64,000 bases of DNA from Candidatus Anammoxibacter sp. (GCA_021777105.1 JAIQZQ010000074.1:1-64000); one strand, 5' to 3'. Counted from the first letter of the stretch, positions 43,158 to 52,720 are shown. Notes: a model not told the origin generated them from the sequence alone. Made by a program: numbers and translations.

Positions 43158-44390
43158 TTACACAGGCATTTCTTTACGCACAACTACAATGCCGTCTTCA
43201 GTTACGGTAAAAAGCTTTGAGTCTTTAACCCGATCATAGCCAATGCTGATATTATCGTGAATGTTTACTCTTTTGTCGATAATAGCTTTTTTGATCTTTA
43301 CATTCCTGCCTATCCTGACGCTTTCCATTATGATTGAATCGTAAATTTCGGAACAGGAACCTACTCTAATATCAGGAGATAAGACACACCTTTCGATTTT
43401 CGCGCCATTTATTATAGATCCTCCGGATATAATTGAATTTAAAATCATGCCTGATCTTTTATCTAAAGAATTTTCATTCAAGATCACTTTTGTAGGTGGA
43501 TATTGTTTTTGATATGCGCGGATAGGCCATTCATCATCGTAAATATCAAACATAGGCAAAGCCTTAACAAGGTCCATATTGGCTTCCCAATAAGCATTCA
43601 AGGCGCCGATATCACGCCAATAATTTGCATTGTTTTCATCCGTAAATGGGTATGCGAATACTTTTTTTGTGTGTATCATTTCAGGTATTATGTTTTTCCC
43701 GAAATCATGATCCGTGCACTGTTTTGCGTCATTAATTACAGCTTTAACTAAAGCCGTAGTATTGAATAAATATATCCCCATTGAAATAAGGGTTGCTTTT
43801 GGATTGCCGGGTAGGGGTTTTGGATTTGCCGGTTTTTCAGAAAATCCAACAATCCTGTTGCTTTTATCTGTTTCTATTACACCAAACCTTTTTCCTTCTT
43901 CAATAGGGACTTCCATACATGGAATGGTAACACCAGCTTCATTTTCAAGATGAGGAAGAATTATTTTTCGGTAATCCATTTTGTAGATATGATCGCCTGC
44001 GAGGATCAAAACCATTTCAGGTTGTTCTTTTTCCAGGGTATATATATTTTGATAAACAGCATCGGCAGTTCCAAGATACCATTGGTCGCTTATCCTATGC
44101 TGAGGAGGTATTTGTTCTATGTATTCATCTATTTCATTATTAAAAATATTCCAGCCAAGTCTCAAATGTTTATTAAGAGACGCTGATTTGTATTGCGTCA
44201 GGAGCGTTATCTTACGTAATCCGGAATTTATACAATTACTTAACGCAAAGTCGATTATCCGATATATACCGCCAAAAGGCACGGCTGGTTTTGCCCTGTC
44301 TCTTGTAAGTGGATAAAGCCTTTCTCCCTGGCCTCCCGCCAGAATCATGACAAGTATTTTTTTTGGGGATCTTGTATATAGTAGCGACAT
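43158..44390 (-). CDS. glgC: Glucose-1-phosphate adenylyltransferase
   Basis: The 410-residue enzyme makes ADP-glucose for glycogen. It has ILAGGQGERLYPLTRDRAKPAVPFGG (nucleotide loop and phosphate-binding residues), LTQYKSASLNKHL, YLGTADAVYQNIY, GDHIYKMDY with the catalytic Asp, and a C-terminal left-handed helix domain with VRIGRNVKIKKAIID. Length and motifs are normal. It lies downstream of a REC-only gene on the same strand in the signalling block; whether glycogen storage is under that two-component control is only inference. Other glg genes are not in this window. Confidence 0.92.
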   Translation of the reverse strand: MSLLYTRSPKKILVMILAGGQGERLYPLTRDRAKPAVPFGGIYRIIDFALSNCINSGLRKITLLTQYKSASLNKHLRLGWNIFNNEIDEYIEQIPPQHRISDQWYLGTADAVYQNIYTLEKEQPEMVLILAGDHIYKMDYRKIILPHLENEAGVTIPCMEVPIEEGKRFGVIETDKSNRIVGFSEKPANPKPLPGNPKATLISMGIYLFNTTALVKAVINDAKQCTDHDFGKNIIPEMIHTKKVFAYPFTDENNANYWRDIGALNAYWEANMDLVKALPMFDIYDDEWPIRAYQKQYPPTKVILNENSLDKRSGMILNSIISGGSIINGAKIERCVLSPDIRVGSCSEIYDSIIMESVRIGRNVKIKKAIIDKRVNIHDNISIGYDRVKDSKLFTVTEDGIVVVRKEMPV

Positions 44391-44414
44391 ATCAAATTGG
44401 ACTTATCTTATAAG

Positions 44415-44777
44415 TTATTGTCTTTTATTTTCAACCAGTTCTTTGATTTTGTTCTTTAATTCTGTTAAATCAGATGATTTTACAATATAGCCGTCAGCAG
44501 CCCATGACATGAAATTATCTTTATAATTGCTATAGGCAGTATTAATTATGATAGGAATATTCTTATTTCTACTTAAAATCTTGCCCATAGTCTCAATACC
44601 GTCCATCTTAGGCATATTTATATCCATTAAAACCAGGTCCGGAGGTTGCCTTTTTACTTTTTCCAACCCCTCTTTGCCGTCCTTAGCCGTTACGATTTCA
44701 TACCCTTCAAGTGTTAACTCTTCGTCATATAGTAAACGTTGGTTTTTGTCGTCTTCCACAAGTAAGATGGTAGTCAT
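44415..44777 (-). CDS. Single-domain response regulator
   Basis: The 120-residue receiver has all key residues: acidic pair in LLVEDDKN, phospho-Asp in LVLMDINMPKMDG, Thr in INTAYSN and Lys in IVKSSDLTEL. There is no output domain, so it probably acts by protein contact or in a phosphorelay, as with CheY- or Spo0F-like proteins. It follows a histidine kinase gene by 19 bases on the same strand and precedes glgC by 24 bases, so the three genes may form one operon. Confidence 0.9.
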   Translation of the reverse strand: MTTILLVEDDKNQRLLYDEELTLEGYEIVTAKDGKEGLEKVKRQPPDLVLMDINMPKMDGIETMGKILSRNKNIPIIINTAYSNYKDNFMSWAADGYIVKSSDLTELKNKIKELVENKRQ

Positions 44778-44796
44778 GGATTCGTCCTCCTTTCTG

Positions 44797-46290
44797 TTAA
44801 TTTATTGGCAACGATAATGACACTGTTGTGCCTTTTTCAGGTTCACTTTCAATATTTATTTTTCCGCCATGATCATTAATGATCTTAAGGCTAATTACCA
44901 TACCCAGGCCTGTGCCGTTCAATTTAGTTGTAAAAAATGGATCAAACATTTTTTTTACTGATTCGTGGGACAGGCCGTTGCCGGTGTCAATTATGTCAAT
45001 TATTACTAATTTGTTATAAGTTTTGATATTTACAGTAATATCGCCGCCTTCAGGCATTGATTCCGCCGCATTCATTAATATGTTAAGCAAGACCTGTTTT
45101 ATTTGTGTAGGATCGACATGTATGTTGGGTATAAAAGAATCAATCTCTTTATTTAGATTTATATGTTTTTCTTGAAGGTAATTTGCCATTAGCGCGCATG
45201 TATCTTCAACACTTTCACATATTTGAACATTAATTTTTTCCGGCATTGAAGATTTACTGAAGTCTGTGATGTTGTTAAGTATTTTTTCCAGGCGGCTTAC
45301 CTCTTCAATGATTATATTTAAATTAGTCTTAACTTTCGGGTCGGCAAAGTCAAAGCGGGAAAGGGATTTTGTAAAACCACCGATAGTAACCAGCGGGTTT
45401 CTAATTTCATGAGCAAGATATGGGGCCATTGAGCCTATTGCCGCCAGTTTCTCTGAACGAATAAGTTTCTGTTGAGTTACAGTGAGTTGTCTTACTTTGT
45501 CTTCAAGCCTTTTGTGCGATTCCGCTTTTTCAATAGCCAGCGCCGCCTGATTTGCAAACATGGTCAGGATGTCTACTTGATCCTCATCTATATATTCGCC
45601 TGTATAGATATTATCCGCGACTATAACGCCTATTGCCTCATTTCTTGCTATCAAAGGAACACAAATAAATTCATTTACCCCTAAGGCCATCCTAAATTCC
45701 TCTGTTACGTTTAAATCATTAATAGCATCTTTAACAATTATCGGTTTTTTTTCCAATGCGCAAGAAACAACAATTTCTCTTGTATCCGACAACGCAAATA
45801 CCATCTGATTTGTCATTGAATTTAAAGGTGTTTCTAAAATGTCGCTACAATCGACCTCTTCAAGTATGTGCAAAAGAGAACTATACTTGTTTGCCATTTC
45901 TTGCCATATTTGGTCCGCCTCTTCCGGCGAGGACGGTCCTACCGCTAATTTGCCGCTTAAAACGTTGTTTTCATTATCAATCAGAAAAAGCATTGCCCGG
46001 TTTAAGCCAAAGGCATAACCGGCTGTTACGCATGTTAAAATCAAATGAAGCAATTTGTCGAGATTAATAGGGCCTTGCATTATTTCGCCTAGTTGCTGCA
46101 ATAGTAAAAGGCTGCGCATTGTCTTTTTGCTTTCATAGTTTTTTCTATCTAACTCAAATTGTATATTTTCACATATGCCGTCAATCTTCATAAATATCTC
46201 TTCATTAAGCGGCATTCCTTTCGCTTCATTTAAAACTTCTCTAAGTTTGTTTATTTTTTTAGAATCAAAAGTGGAAAAATTGTTATTCAT
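44797..46290 (-). CDS. GAF-sensor histidine kinase
   Basis: The 497-residue cytosolic kinase has an N-terminal helical region, a GAF domain (about 75-255; LDKLLHLILTCVTAGYAFGLNRAMLF and FICVPLIARNEAIGVIVADN), HisKA with SMAPYLAHEIRNPLVTIGGF (phospho-His near residue 295), and HATPase with LLNILMNAAESMPEGG and GTGLGMVISLKIINDHGG. It lacks membrane helices. It sits 19 bases upstream of a single-domain response regulator, a likely partner. Its ligand is unknown. The region just upstream contains two strong hairpins. Confidence 0.88.
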   Translation of the reverse strand: MNNNFSTFDSKKINKLREVLNEAKGMPLNEEIFMKIDGICENIQFELDRKNYESKKTMRSLLLLQQLGEIMQGPINLDKLLHLILTCVTAGYAFGLNRAMLFLIDNENNVLSGKLAVGPSSPEEADQIWQEMANKYSSLLHILEEVDCSDILETPLNSMTNQMVFALSDTREIVVSCALEKKPIIVKDAINDLNVTEEFRMALGVNEFICVPLIARNEAIGVIVADNIYTGEYIDEDQVDILTMFANQAALAIEKAESHKRLEDKVRQLTVTQQKLIRSEKLAAIGSMAPYLAHEIRNPLVTIGGFTKSLSRFDFADPKVKTNLNIIIEEVSRLEKILNNITDFSKSSMPEKINVQICESVEDTCALMANYLQEKHINLNKEIDSFIPNIHVDPTQIKQVLLNILMNAAESMPEGGDITVNIKTYNKLVIIDIIDTGNGLSHESVKKMFDPFFTTKLNGTGLGMVISLKIINDHGGKINIESEPEKGTTVSLSLPIN

Positions 46291-46320
46291 TTTATTGGCA
46301 GCGGCGAATTTTAAGCAATC

Positions 46321-46390
46321 AAAAAATATCAGGAACAGTCTACAAGACTGTTCCTGATATTTTTTGGCGCAAAGTTCAACTTTGCGCCAA
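46321..46390. repeat. Two adjoining perfect hairpins
   Basis: A 20-bp perfect stem with a TACAA loop (46321-46340 and 46346-46365, core AGGAACAGTC/GACTGTTCCT) is followed at once by a 13-bp perfect palindrome around one base (TTGGCGCAAAGTT/AACTTTGCGCCAA, 46364-46390). Their arms overlap by two bases. The first belongs to the AGTCT-RCAA-GACT repeat family also seen at 14083, 26514 and 33573. They lie just upstream of the kinase gene at 44797-46290; a terminator role for the 46570 gene is possible. Confidence 0.6.
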
Positions 46391-46569
46391 CTATATGATT
46401 AAACGCGCCTCGCAACACGCGCATCAAACGTATTGCGGATGTGCTTGCCGGACTCCTTTTCTTCCGGCAAATCTAGACAAAGCAAGCGCGAATTTACACC
46501 GGAATATTAAAATTTATGGCCTGCGCAAATAGATGCGCAACATAACCATTCCGGCCTGTAGGCTATTCC

Positions 46570-46809
46570 TTAAACACAGTTTGCCTTAACAGGAATCAGT
46601 TGAATAGGCACAAAGTACCTTTTGCCGTCAATGAATTTTATAATTACACCCTTTCCTTTTGATCGGAGCCCAATCTCTGAAAATGTGCTTACTTTTGATA
46701 TGGAATCAGACTCAAGAATTAGAATGTTGCTTAACAACTCTTCTACATATTCGGTGTCGCTGTTGATTATATTTGGCGAGGATTTCTGTGTTTCAATTAA
46801 TTCATGCAT
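46570..46809 (-). CDS. Small conserved protein, paralogue of 49823-50056
   Basis: The 79-residue protein contains DTEYVEELLSNILILES, then STFSEIGLRSKGKGVIIKF and DGKRYFVPIQL. The 77-residue protein at 49823-50056 has the same layout (DTEYIEKIIQSCLCLE, KTFSEIALSSKLHGVEII, DGAKYCLTI). The shared blocks, especially TFSEI-L-SK, show common descent. I recognise no family. It lies at the 3' side of the cheW-mcp pair on the same strand, with cheW directly upstream, so it may be a local signalling accessory. Confidence 0.6.
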   Translation of the reverse strand: MHELIETQKSSPNIINSDTEYVEELLSNILILESDSISKVSTFSEIGLRSKGKGVIIKFIDGKRYFVPIQLIPVKANCV

Positions 46810-46886
46810 TCACTTTTCTCCTTTTTCTAAAAATTATTACTTAAATTAAGCGATTTAGGTATAAAAAACAAAAATATTAAAAATGT

Positions 46887-47369
46887 TTATTTTGAGATTG
46901 TTTCAACTTTTGAAAATTCATCGGCGTTAAGTATTTTGCCAATATCCAACAAAATAACTATCCTGTCTTTTACTTTGCCAAGCCCTAACAAAAAATCCCT
47001 GTCAACTTCATTTCCAAGATTGCCGGCCTCTTCAATCTCGCTACTTTTTATGTCCATAACTTCTGAAACTGTGTCAACTACCAAGCCTAGGTCAATTTTA
47101 TTTACTTCTACTACAATAATGCACGTTTCATGGGTATATTCAGTTTCAGGCATAGAGAATTTAATCCTTAGGTCTAATACTGGTATAATCTTTCCCCTCA
47201 AATTAATGATGCCTTTAAGATAGTCAGAGCTTTGCGGCACTGCCGTAATATTTACAATGCCGATAATTTCTCTGACTTTAAGTATTTCAATGCCATACAC
47301 CTCTTTCCCCAGAACTAACGTTAAGTATTTCCCGCCAAGAGCAGAAGTCTTTTCACTAACAAGTTCCAT
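46887..47369 (-). CDS. cheW: CheW chemotaxis coupling protein
   Basis: I start at ATG 47369 (MELVSEK), which has GAAAGGTAATAAA before it; the ATG at 47384 has a weaker site. The 160-residue protein has the CheW fold: KYLTLVLGKEVYGIEILKVREII, IINLRGKIIPVLDLRIKF, TCIIVVEV and ILLDIGKIL. It links MCP receptors to CheA. Its likely receptor, an MCP, is encoded 87 bases upstream on the same strand. CheA, CheY, CheR and CheB are not adjacent, so this pair joins a signalling complex encoded elsewhere. Confidence 0.9.
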   Translation of the reverse strand: MELVSEKTSALGGKYLTLVLGKEVYGIEILKVREIIGIVNITAVPQSSDYLKGIINLRGKIIPVLDLRIKFSMPETEYTHETCIIVVEVNKIDLGLVVDTVSEVMDIKSSEIEEAGNLGNEVDRDFLLGLGKVKDRIVILLDIGKILNADEFSKVETISK

Positions 47370-47455
47370 TTTATTACCTTTCATTTAAGTCTTTTTTAGA
47401 CTAATACAATAAAACAAAATGAATTTGTCAAAAATTTAACTTACATATCCAGCTT

Positions 47456-49438
47456 TTAAAAATCCTTAAGCTCGTCATCATCTAATGAAATAATTTCGTG
47501 TGGTTTTGCGATTGCATGTTGTTTAGCCTGTCCGGCAAATTGTCTTTCCATGGGCCTTTTTGTTTCAAATTTGCTTTTTAGTTGATGATTTCTTTTCTGA
47601 AGCACAGCAGCTCCATTACTGTGTTTGCCGCCTATCACAGCCGCCAGTGTGCCGACAATGCCTGAGAGTTCATTTGCTTGCGCTGAAAGCTGTTCACTTG
47701 CGGCAGCGGCTTCCTCCGCGTTTGCGGCGGTTGCTTGAGTAGCTTTGTCCATATCACTTGTGGCTGCGTTAATTTGCTCTATGCCTTTTGCCTGTTCAGA
47801 GCTTGCGGAAGAGACACCGCTGATAAGCTGAGTCACCTTTTCAACGCCTTCTACAACTCCATCAAGCACGTTTGCCACTTCTGATGAAGTTTTCACTCCA
47901 TTTTCTGAATTTTCCTGAGACTCTTCTATAAGTTTCGCTGTGCTTTTGGCTGCCTCGGCTGACCGTTGCGCGAGGTTGCGCACTTCTTCAGCTACCACTG
48001 CAAAACCTTTTCCCGCCTCGCCTGCTCTTGCCGCTTCTACCGCGGCATTAAGGGCCAAAAGATTTGTTTGGAAAGCGATTTCATCAATAGTCTTTAATAT
48101 CTTTGCAGTCTCATCTGACGATGTCTTAATTTTTCCAATAACCTGTGACATACGTTCCATCGCCTCTTTGCTGTCATTAGCATTTTTGAGCACATTATTT
48201 GCTAACTCATTTGCCTGGCATGCGTTATCCGCGTTGTCCTTGGTGCTTGACGACATTTCTTCAAGTGAAGAGGATGTCTCTTCCAGGCTTGCCGCTTGCT
48301 CACTGGAACCTTCAGCCATTTGCTGGCTTGAATCCGCTATTTGTCCTGAAGCCGACGTAAGTTGATCAGAGCTGGATGTAAGGCCTCGTATAACATTGTT
48401 AATTGGTTTGGTAATTGACAATGTTATAAATGTTCCCACTATTGCCGCAATAGTAACGCCTCCGGCAATAAGCAGCCACTCTATTAAAGCCAAAACTGAT
48501 ATCATGCTTTTAACCTTTTCTATATCGGCAACCATTAGATGTTTCTGGTTATCAACCATACCATCAAGTTCATTTTTAATGGCAAAAGCGGTAGGAGCCG
48601 CTTTTGTGCCTAACCACGCGTTGGCAACATTCCATTCAGCGCTTCCACGAATTTTAAACATTTTTAGAGGCAGAGGAGAGAATATTTCTCTTGCTTTACT
48701 GAATACCCTTAAAGCCTCGGCTTGTTCAGAATTTAAAAGGGGCGAATTTGCATTCAGATCGCCAAAACGTCTGGTATTTTTTGCCCATAACTTTTCGAAC
48801 CCTTTTTTAAACTTTTCATCACCTGAAAGCAAATACGCCCGAATATTTCCCAGGCCAAGGCCTAAAGTGCCGCGCACATCAGCCATCATGCCCAACAGAG
48901 CTTTCCGTTCAGATGTTGCATCCAATTTCGCTTCAATGTCGATCATTTTTGTAATATTACTTGCCAGAATCGCTGCCTGTGGAGCGGCCTGTTCAAATAA
49001 TATTTGGGTTGCAGGTGTATTTTCAATGGTTTGCGCAATGTCTTCTATTTCTTGTTGATATTTTTTAAAATCTTCTAATTTGCTCTCAATAATGCTAAGC
49101 CGTTCAAGGTTTCTGGGATTAGTCCAGTTAGCTGAAAACTTTTTTAATTCCGCAAAAGAAGAGCTTAGCTCTTCCGCCCACGCATTTGCGCGTTCCTCCC
49201 TGAATTTATCCTTTCCCAGTAACATCCAGCCTCGCAATGCAGCCAACGAATGATTCATGCCATTCAACATCATTAAGCTTGCCCGCGCAGTCGGAGTTCT
49301 TAACTCTATGACTCGATTGTTTACATTTGTTACCCGTCCTGTTTGCCATATCGAAGTTAATACAGCTCCGACAAGCATTAAAGTTATAATGCCAAATCCC
49401 ATGCCTATCTTTGTGCTTAATTTCATATTCTTAAACAT
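47456..49438 (-). CDS. Methyl-accepting chemotaxis protein
   Basis: The 660-residue receptor has an N-terminal membrane helix (about 10-30), a helical periplasmic sensor (to about 315), a second helix (about 316-340), a HAMP-like segment and the cytosolic signalling domain with the hallmark hairpin EIAFQTNLLALNAAVEAARAGEAGKGFAVVAEEVRNLAQRSAEAAK. The sensor has a long helical bundle of the HBM/4HB class. There is no C-terminal NWETF-type pentapeptide; it ends in LKDF. AAGGAGATTGCA precedes the ATG. The ligand is unknown. CheW is encoded downstream. Confidence 0.92.
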   Translation of the reverse strand: MFKNMKLSTKIGMGFGIITLMLVGAVLTSIWQTGRVTNVNNRVIELRTPTARASLMMLNGMNHSLAALRGWMLLGKDKFREERANAWAEELSSSFAELKKFSANWTNPRNLERLSIIESKLEDFKKYQQEIEDIAQTIENTPATQILFEQAAPQAAILASNITKMIDIEAKLDATSERKALLGMMADVRGTLGLGLGNIRAYLLSGDEKFKKGFEKLWAKNTRRFGDLNANSPLLNSEQAEALRVFSKAREIFSPLPLKMFKIRGSAEWNVANAWLGTKAAPTAFAIKNELDGMVDNQKHLMVADIEKVKSMISVLALIEWLLIAGGVTIAAIVGTFITLSITKPINNVIRGLTSSSDQLTSASGQIADSSQQMAEGSSEQAASLEETSSSLEEMSSSTKDNADNACQANELANNVLKNANDSKEAMERMSQVIGKIKTSSDETAKILKTIDEIAFQTNLLALNAAVEAARAGEAGKGFAVVAEEVRNLAQRSAEAAKSTAKLIEESQENSENGVKTSSEVANVLDGVVEGVEKVTQLISGVSSASSEQAKGIEQINAATSDMDKATQATAANAEEAAAASEQLSAQANELSGIVGTLAAVIGGKHSNGAAVLQKRNHQLKSKFETKRPMERQFAGQAKQHAIAKPHEIISLDDDELKDF

Positions 49439-49502
49439 TGCAATCTCCTTATGAAAAAGCTAAAAAGCGCAATTTAAATCATTCATAGACCGTATTGCCC
49501 AC

Positions 49503-49718
49503 TCAAAATATCTTAAAATCATAATAATCCCAACTCGCATTATTACTATTCGGTATATTTACATATTTAAAAACCGGAATGTCACTAGCTCCAAACTTAC
49601 TTCTCGTCTCTACCAGATGGTTGCATCTTTTACACCTTCTATTCTGCGGGCCGTTGCTGTTAAACAATACTCCACACATCAAACATGATCGTTTCTTTTT
49701 TAATATGTTTGTGTTCAT
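49503..49718 (-). CDS. Small zinc-ribbon protein
   Basis: The 71-residue protein has two Cys pairs, CLMC near residue 13 and CKRC near residue 29, in the context RSCLMCGVLFNSNGPQNRRC, a small zinc-ribbon seen in short proteins of several bacterial groups. The C-terminal half is Asn- and Tyr-rich and not typical. It lies directly upstream of the MCP gene by 65 bases, on the same strand. Its function is unknown; a link to the chemoreceptor is only suggested by position. Confidence 0.6.
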   Translation of the reverse strand: MNTNILKKKRSCLMCGVLFNSNGPQNRRCKRCNHLVETRSKFGASDIPVFKYVNIPNSNNASWDYYDFKIF

Positions 49719-49822
49719 AGGGAAAAATCCTCCACTATTAGAGTTGCCTGTTTAATATAAAAGAAGCATAATCCTAAAATAGGTTGCATGCCGTACATAG
49801 CAATAAAATCTTTTAATCTATT

Positions 49823-50056
49823 TTAATCCGACCTGGCAATAGTCAGACAATATTTAGCTCCATCCGAACATATAATTTCAACTCCATGCAATTTAGATGA
49901 CAAGGCAATCTCAGAAAAGGTTTTCACGCTTGTTATTGTTGGCTTTTCTAGACATAAGCAGCTTTGAATTATTTTTTCTATATACTCCGTATCGGTATCT
50001 ATTATCAAATGATTTTCTAATTTTTGTTTTTTATATTTTATCATTCTCTCCCCCAC
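49823..50056 (-). CDS. Small conserved protein, paralogue of 46570-46809
   Basis: The 77-residue protein has DTEYIEKIIQSCLCLE, TFSEIALSSKLHGVEI and DGAKYCLTI, matching the paralogue at 46570-46809 at these blocks. Family and function are not known to me. A start at the second Met (MIKYKKQ) is also possible. It lies just downstream of a histidine-kinase fragment and upstream of the zinc-ribbon gene. The two paralogues bracket the zinc-ribbon, MCP and CheW genes. Confidence 0.55.
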   Translation of the reverse strand: MGERMIKYKKQKLENHLIIDTDTEYIEKIIQSCLCLEKPTITSVKTFSEIALSSKLHGVEIICSDGAKYCLTIARSD

Positions 50057-50096
50057 TTTTTGTTTTTTTTATTAATAATCCTTTATTACATCTACT

Positions 50097-50309
50097 TCAA
50101 TTTGATTTCATAACATTTAGTTTAACATTAAAGGTTGAACCTTTATCTTTATCACATTCAACCCTGATTTCCCCTTTTTGCGCTTCAACAGCCATCTTGC
50201 AAAATGCAAGACCCAGGCCAATTCCGTGCCTCTTTTTGTCCTCTCCGGTTTCAAGTTCAAATGTTTGCCATAGTTCGCTCCTAATCCAACTATACTCTTC
50301 GTTTAAATT
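50097..50309 (-). pseudogene. Histidine kinase HATPase fragment
   Basis: The minus strand is open from 50309 to a TGA at 50097-50099 and reads KRHGIGLGLAFCKMAVEAQK, then GSTFNVKLNVMKSN, which is the G2-box end of a HATPase domain. An in-frame TAG lies just upstream, and no kinase body is present before it. It is a remnant of a kinase, probably the former partner of the receiver gene at 50373. Confidence 0.7.
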
Positions 50310-50372
50310 CTATAATAATTTGACTTTATACTGATCATCAATAAAAATTTGTGTTTTATTTTCATGATTAAT

Positions 50373-50768
50373 TTAGTTTGTTAGCAAACCGGAATCTTGT
50401 TTTTTTAAGCTTGTCTCGTTCAATACTCTGGAAATAGCATTTCCAATTACTTTAAACATACTCGGTTTAGTAATAAAATCGTTAGCTCCTAACTCTTTAG
50501 CCGTGACCGGCAATTCCGGCGATGAATGACCTGTCAACATGATGACGGGTGTCTCCTTATTAAACTCTTTGATCCTTTTTAATGTTTCAATTCCATTTAT
50601 GCCAGGCATAATATAATCAAGCATTACAAGGTCAACCTCGTTAGCCTTAATTACCTCTAAAGCATCTTCTCCGGTTTCAGATGTTAGAACATGGTAGTCA
50701 TTTTCAAAATATCTACAAAGTAGATCCTGGAACGAAGGTTCATCGTCTACAAGAAGGATAGTTTTCAT
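50373..50768 (-). CDS. Single-domain response regulator
   Basis: The 131-residue receiver has LLVDDEPSF, phospho-Asp in LVMLDYIMPGINGIE, Thr in MLTGHSS and Lys in FITKPSMF. No output domain is present. It is followed at 63 bases by a HATPase fragment of a dead kinase, so it may have lost its cognate kinase and now work with another one, for example the dCache kinases in this block. The NtrC-type gene lies upstream on the same strand after about 240 bases. Confidence 0.88.
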   Translation of the reverse strand: MKTILLVDDEPSFQDLLCRYFENDYHVLTSETGEDALEVIKANEVDLVMLDYIMPGINGIETLKRIKEFNKETPVIMLTGHSSPELPVTAKELGANDFITKPSMFKVIGNAISRVLNETSLKKQDSGLLTN

Positions 50769-51010
50769 AGCTTTTATGTTAGTTTATGGCAGCCAAAAAT
50801 ATAGAATAGAAATATTTATAGCAAAATAAAAGCCAAAGAGTTACAGATGTTGTGGATAATGAATGAAAATATGGTATAACCTGTTGAAATGATCAACTTT
50901 ATAGTGATGCGAAAAAGATAAATTTGAGGATTTGTATATGAATATTCTAAGTCAAAAAGGCGTGAAACCTACACATGTGTTAGGTGGGCAAAAGTGTTAG
51001 GGCTAACACT

Positions 51011-52720
51011 TTATTGGAGCCAATCGGCGTCTGATATTTTGTGCTTTCTGATTTTCTCATATAAAGTCCACCGGCTTAAGCCTAGTAAGCGCGAAGCTTT
51101 GGCCTTGTTGCCGCCGCTTTTTTTTAACGCTTGAACTATTGCCTGACGATTAAAGACCGATTTTTCTTTTGGGGAATCCAACTGAGGTTCGTAAATATTG
51201 GCAAATTCGAATGGAAGATCATCTCTGCTAATTACAGGGTAACAACAAATAACAAAAGAATGCTCTAATATATTTTTCAGTTCACGGACATTGCCGGGCC
51301 ATTCGTAATCCATGAATATTTTTTGAACATCAATAGAAAACCCCTCAATTTGTTTATTAAATTTATCATTTAATTTCTTTTTAAAATAGTTTAACAGAAG
51401 AGGTATGTCTTCCCGTCTCTCCCTGAGTGGCGGCATATTTAATTGCATAACTTTTAGCCGGTGGTAAAGATCTTTACGGAAAGAGCCCTCTTGAACCTTT
51501 TTACGAAGATCTTGGTTAGTGGCAGTCACAATCCTCACCTCCACTTTTGTAGGCGACGATTCGCCAACACGCTCAAACTCCATTTCCTGAACTACCCTTA
51601 ACAAACGGGTTTGCATTCTGCTTGATATATCTCCTATTTCATCAAGAAAGATAGTGCCCCCATTTGCGGTTTCAAATCTGCCTTTTCTATCATTAATAGC
51701 TCCGGTAAAAGCCCCCTTTACATGCCCAAACAGCTCGCTTTCAAGTATACTTTCAGATAAAGCTGAACAATTCACCTTGACAAATGGTTTGTCCTTTCGT
51801 TCGCCATTGTAATGCAAGGCGTCTGCAACCAGCTCCTTCCCGGTGCCGCTTTCGCCGGTTATTAAAACTGTTGTAGGAACATTGGATAAAATATCTATAA
51901 GCGAATAAATCTTTTTCATAACGTCGCTTTCGCCTATAATATTATGAAACCGCCGGCGTTCATTAAGATCACGTTCAAGCCTTGTCAGACGTGTTTCATC
52001 TTTTAAAACCAGAACGCAACCATTGAATTCTTCATATACATCAAAGAAGGGATAAGTTGTTATGCTAACAACACGCTTCGGAAGATGATTGTTAAGTTTA
52101 CATTCCAACCGACGAATCTCAATAGGCTGTTTTATTTTGTTGGTGCCTATAATTGCATTCTCAATACCTGTGTCATTGCACATATATTTAAACGCTTTTC
52201 CCTTAACATTTGCCGCAATGACATTAAACAATCTTTCAGCTCCCTTATTGATTTCAATTATATTCATCTCTTTATCAACGGTAATAATAGCGTCCTTTAC
52301 ACTTTTAAATATAGCTTCAAGGTTTAATCGGTATTTTAAGTTTTCGTCAATGATCAATTTGTGTTTCAAGGCTGCCGCTGCCACACGTATTAGAGTCTGA
52401 GATTTTATAGGTTTAGGGATATAATCATAAGCTCCCAAACGCACGGCCTCGGCGGCTGTTTTTACAGTAGGAAATCCCGTAATCAGGACAACCGGGCATG
52501 CCAGTTTCCTGTTTTTTACTTCGTTCAAGATGTCAATGCCGGTCCTTGCGCCTAAAATTATATCTGTAAATATTAGATCGACTTTGGTTTTATCAAGCAA
52601 GGCCAAAGCTTTGTTGTAATCAGTGGCAGTGACAACCTCGTATCCTTCATGTAAAAATATTTTATTTGTGACAGTCAATAAAGTATCATCATCATCAATT
52701 ATAAGGATTTTTGCTTCCAT
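51011..52720 (-). CDS. NtrC-family sigma-54 activator (REC-PAS-AAA+-HTH)
   Basis: I start at ATG 52720 (MEAKILIID); the TTG at 52747 would add nine residues. The 569-residue protein has a receiver (residues 1-115; phospho-Asp in LIFTDIILGARTG, Lys in YIPKPIK), a PAS domain (about 130-245), an AAA+ domain with GESGTGKE and the GAFTGA loop that contacts sigma-54, and a Fis-type HTH at the end (GNKAKASRLLGLSRWTLYEK). It activates transcription from sigma-54 promoters when phosphorylated. The kinase gene at 53082-55430 lies upstream on the same strand and is the likely partner. No matching sigma-54 promoter was found in the window. Confidence 0.92.
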   Translation of the reverse strand: MEAKILIIDDDDTLLTVTNKIFLHEGYEVVTATDYNKALALLDKTKVDLIFTDIILGARTGIDILNEVKNRKLACPVVLITGFPTVKTAAEAVRLGAYDYIPKPIKSQTLIRVAAAALKHKLIIDENLKYRLNLEAIFKSVKDAIITVDKEMNIIEINKGAERLFNVIAANVKGKAFKYMCNDTGIENAIIGTNKIKQPIEIRRLECKLNNHLPKRVVSITTYPFFDVYEEFNGCVLVLKDETRLTRLERDLNERRRFHNIIGESDVMKKIYSLIDILSNVPTTVLITGESGTGKELVADALHYNGERKDKPFVKVNCSALSESILESELFGHVKGAFTGAINDRKGRFETANGGTIFLDEIGDISSRMQTRLLRVVQEMEFERVGESSPTKVEVRIVTATNQDLRKKVQEGSFRKDLYHRLKVMQLNMPPLRERREDIPLLLNYFKKKLNDKFNKQIEGFSIDVQKIFMDYEWPGNVRELKNILEHSFVICCYPVISRDDLPFEFANIYEPQLDSPKEKSVFNRQAIVQALKKSGGNKAKASRLLGLSRWTLYEKIRKHKISDADWLQ

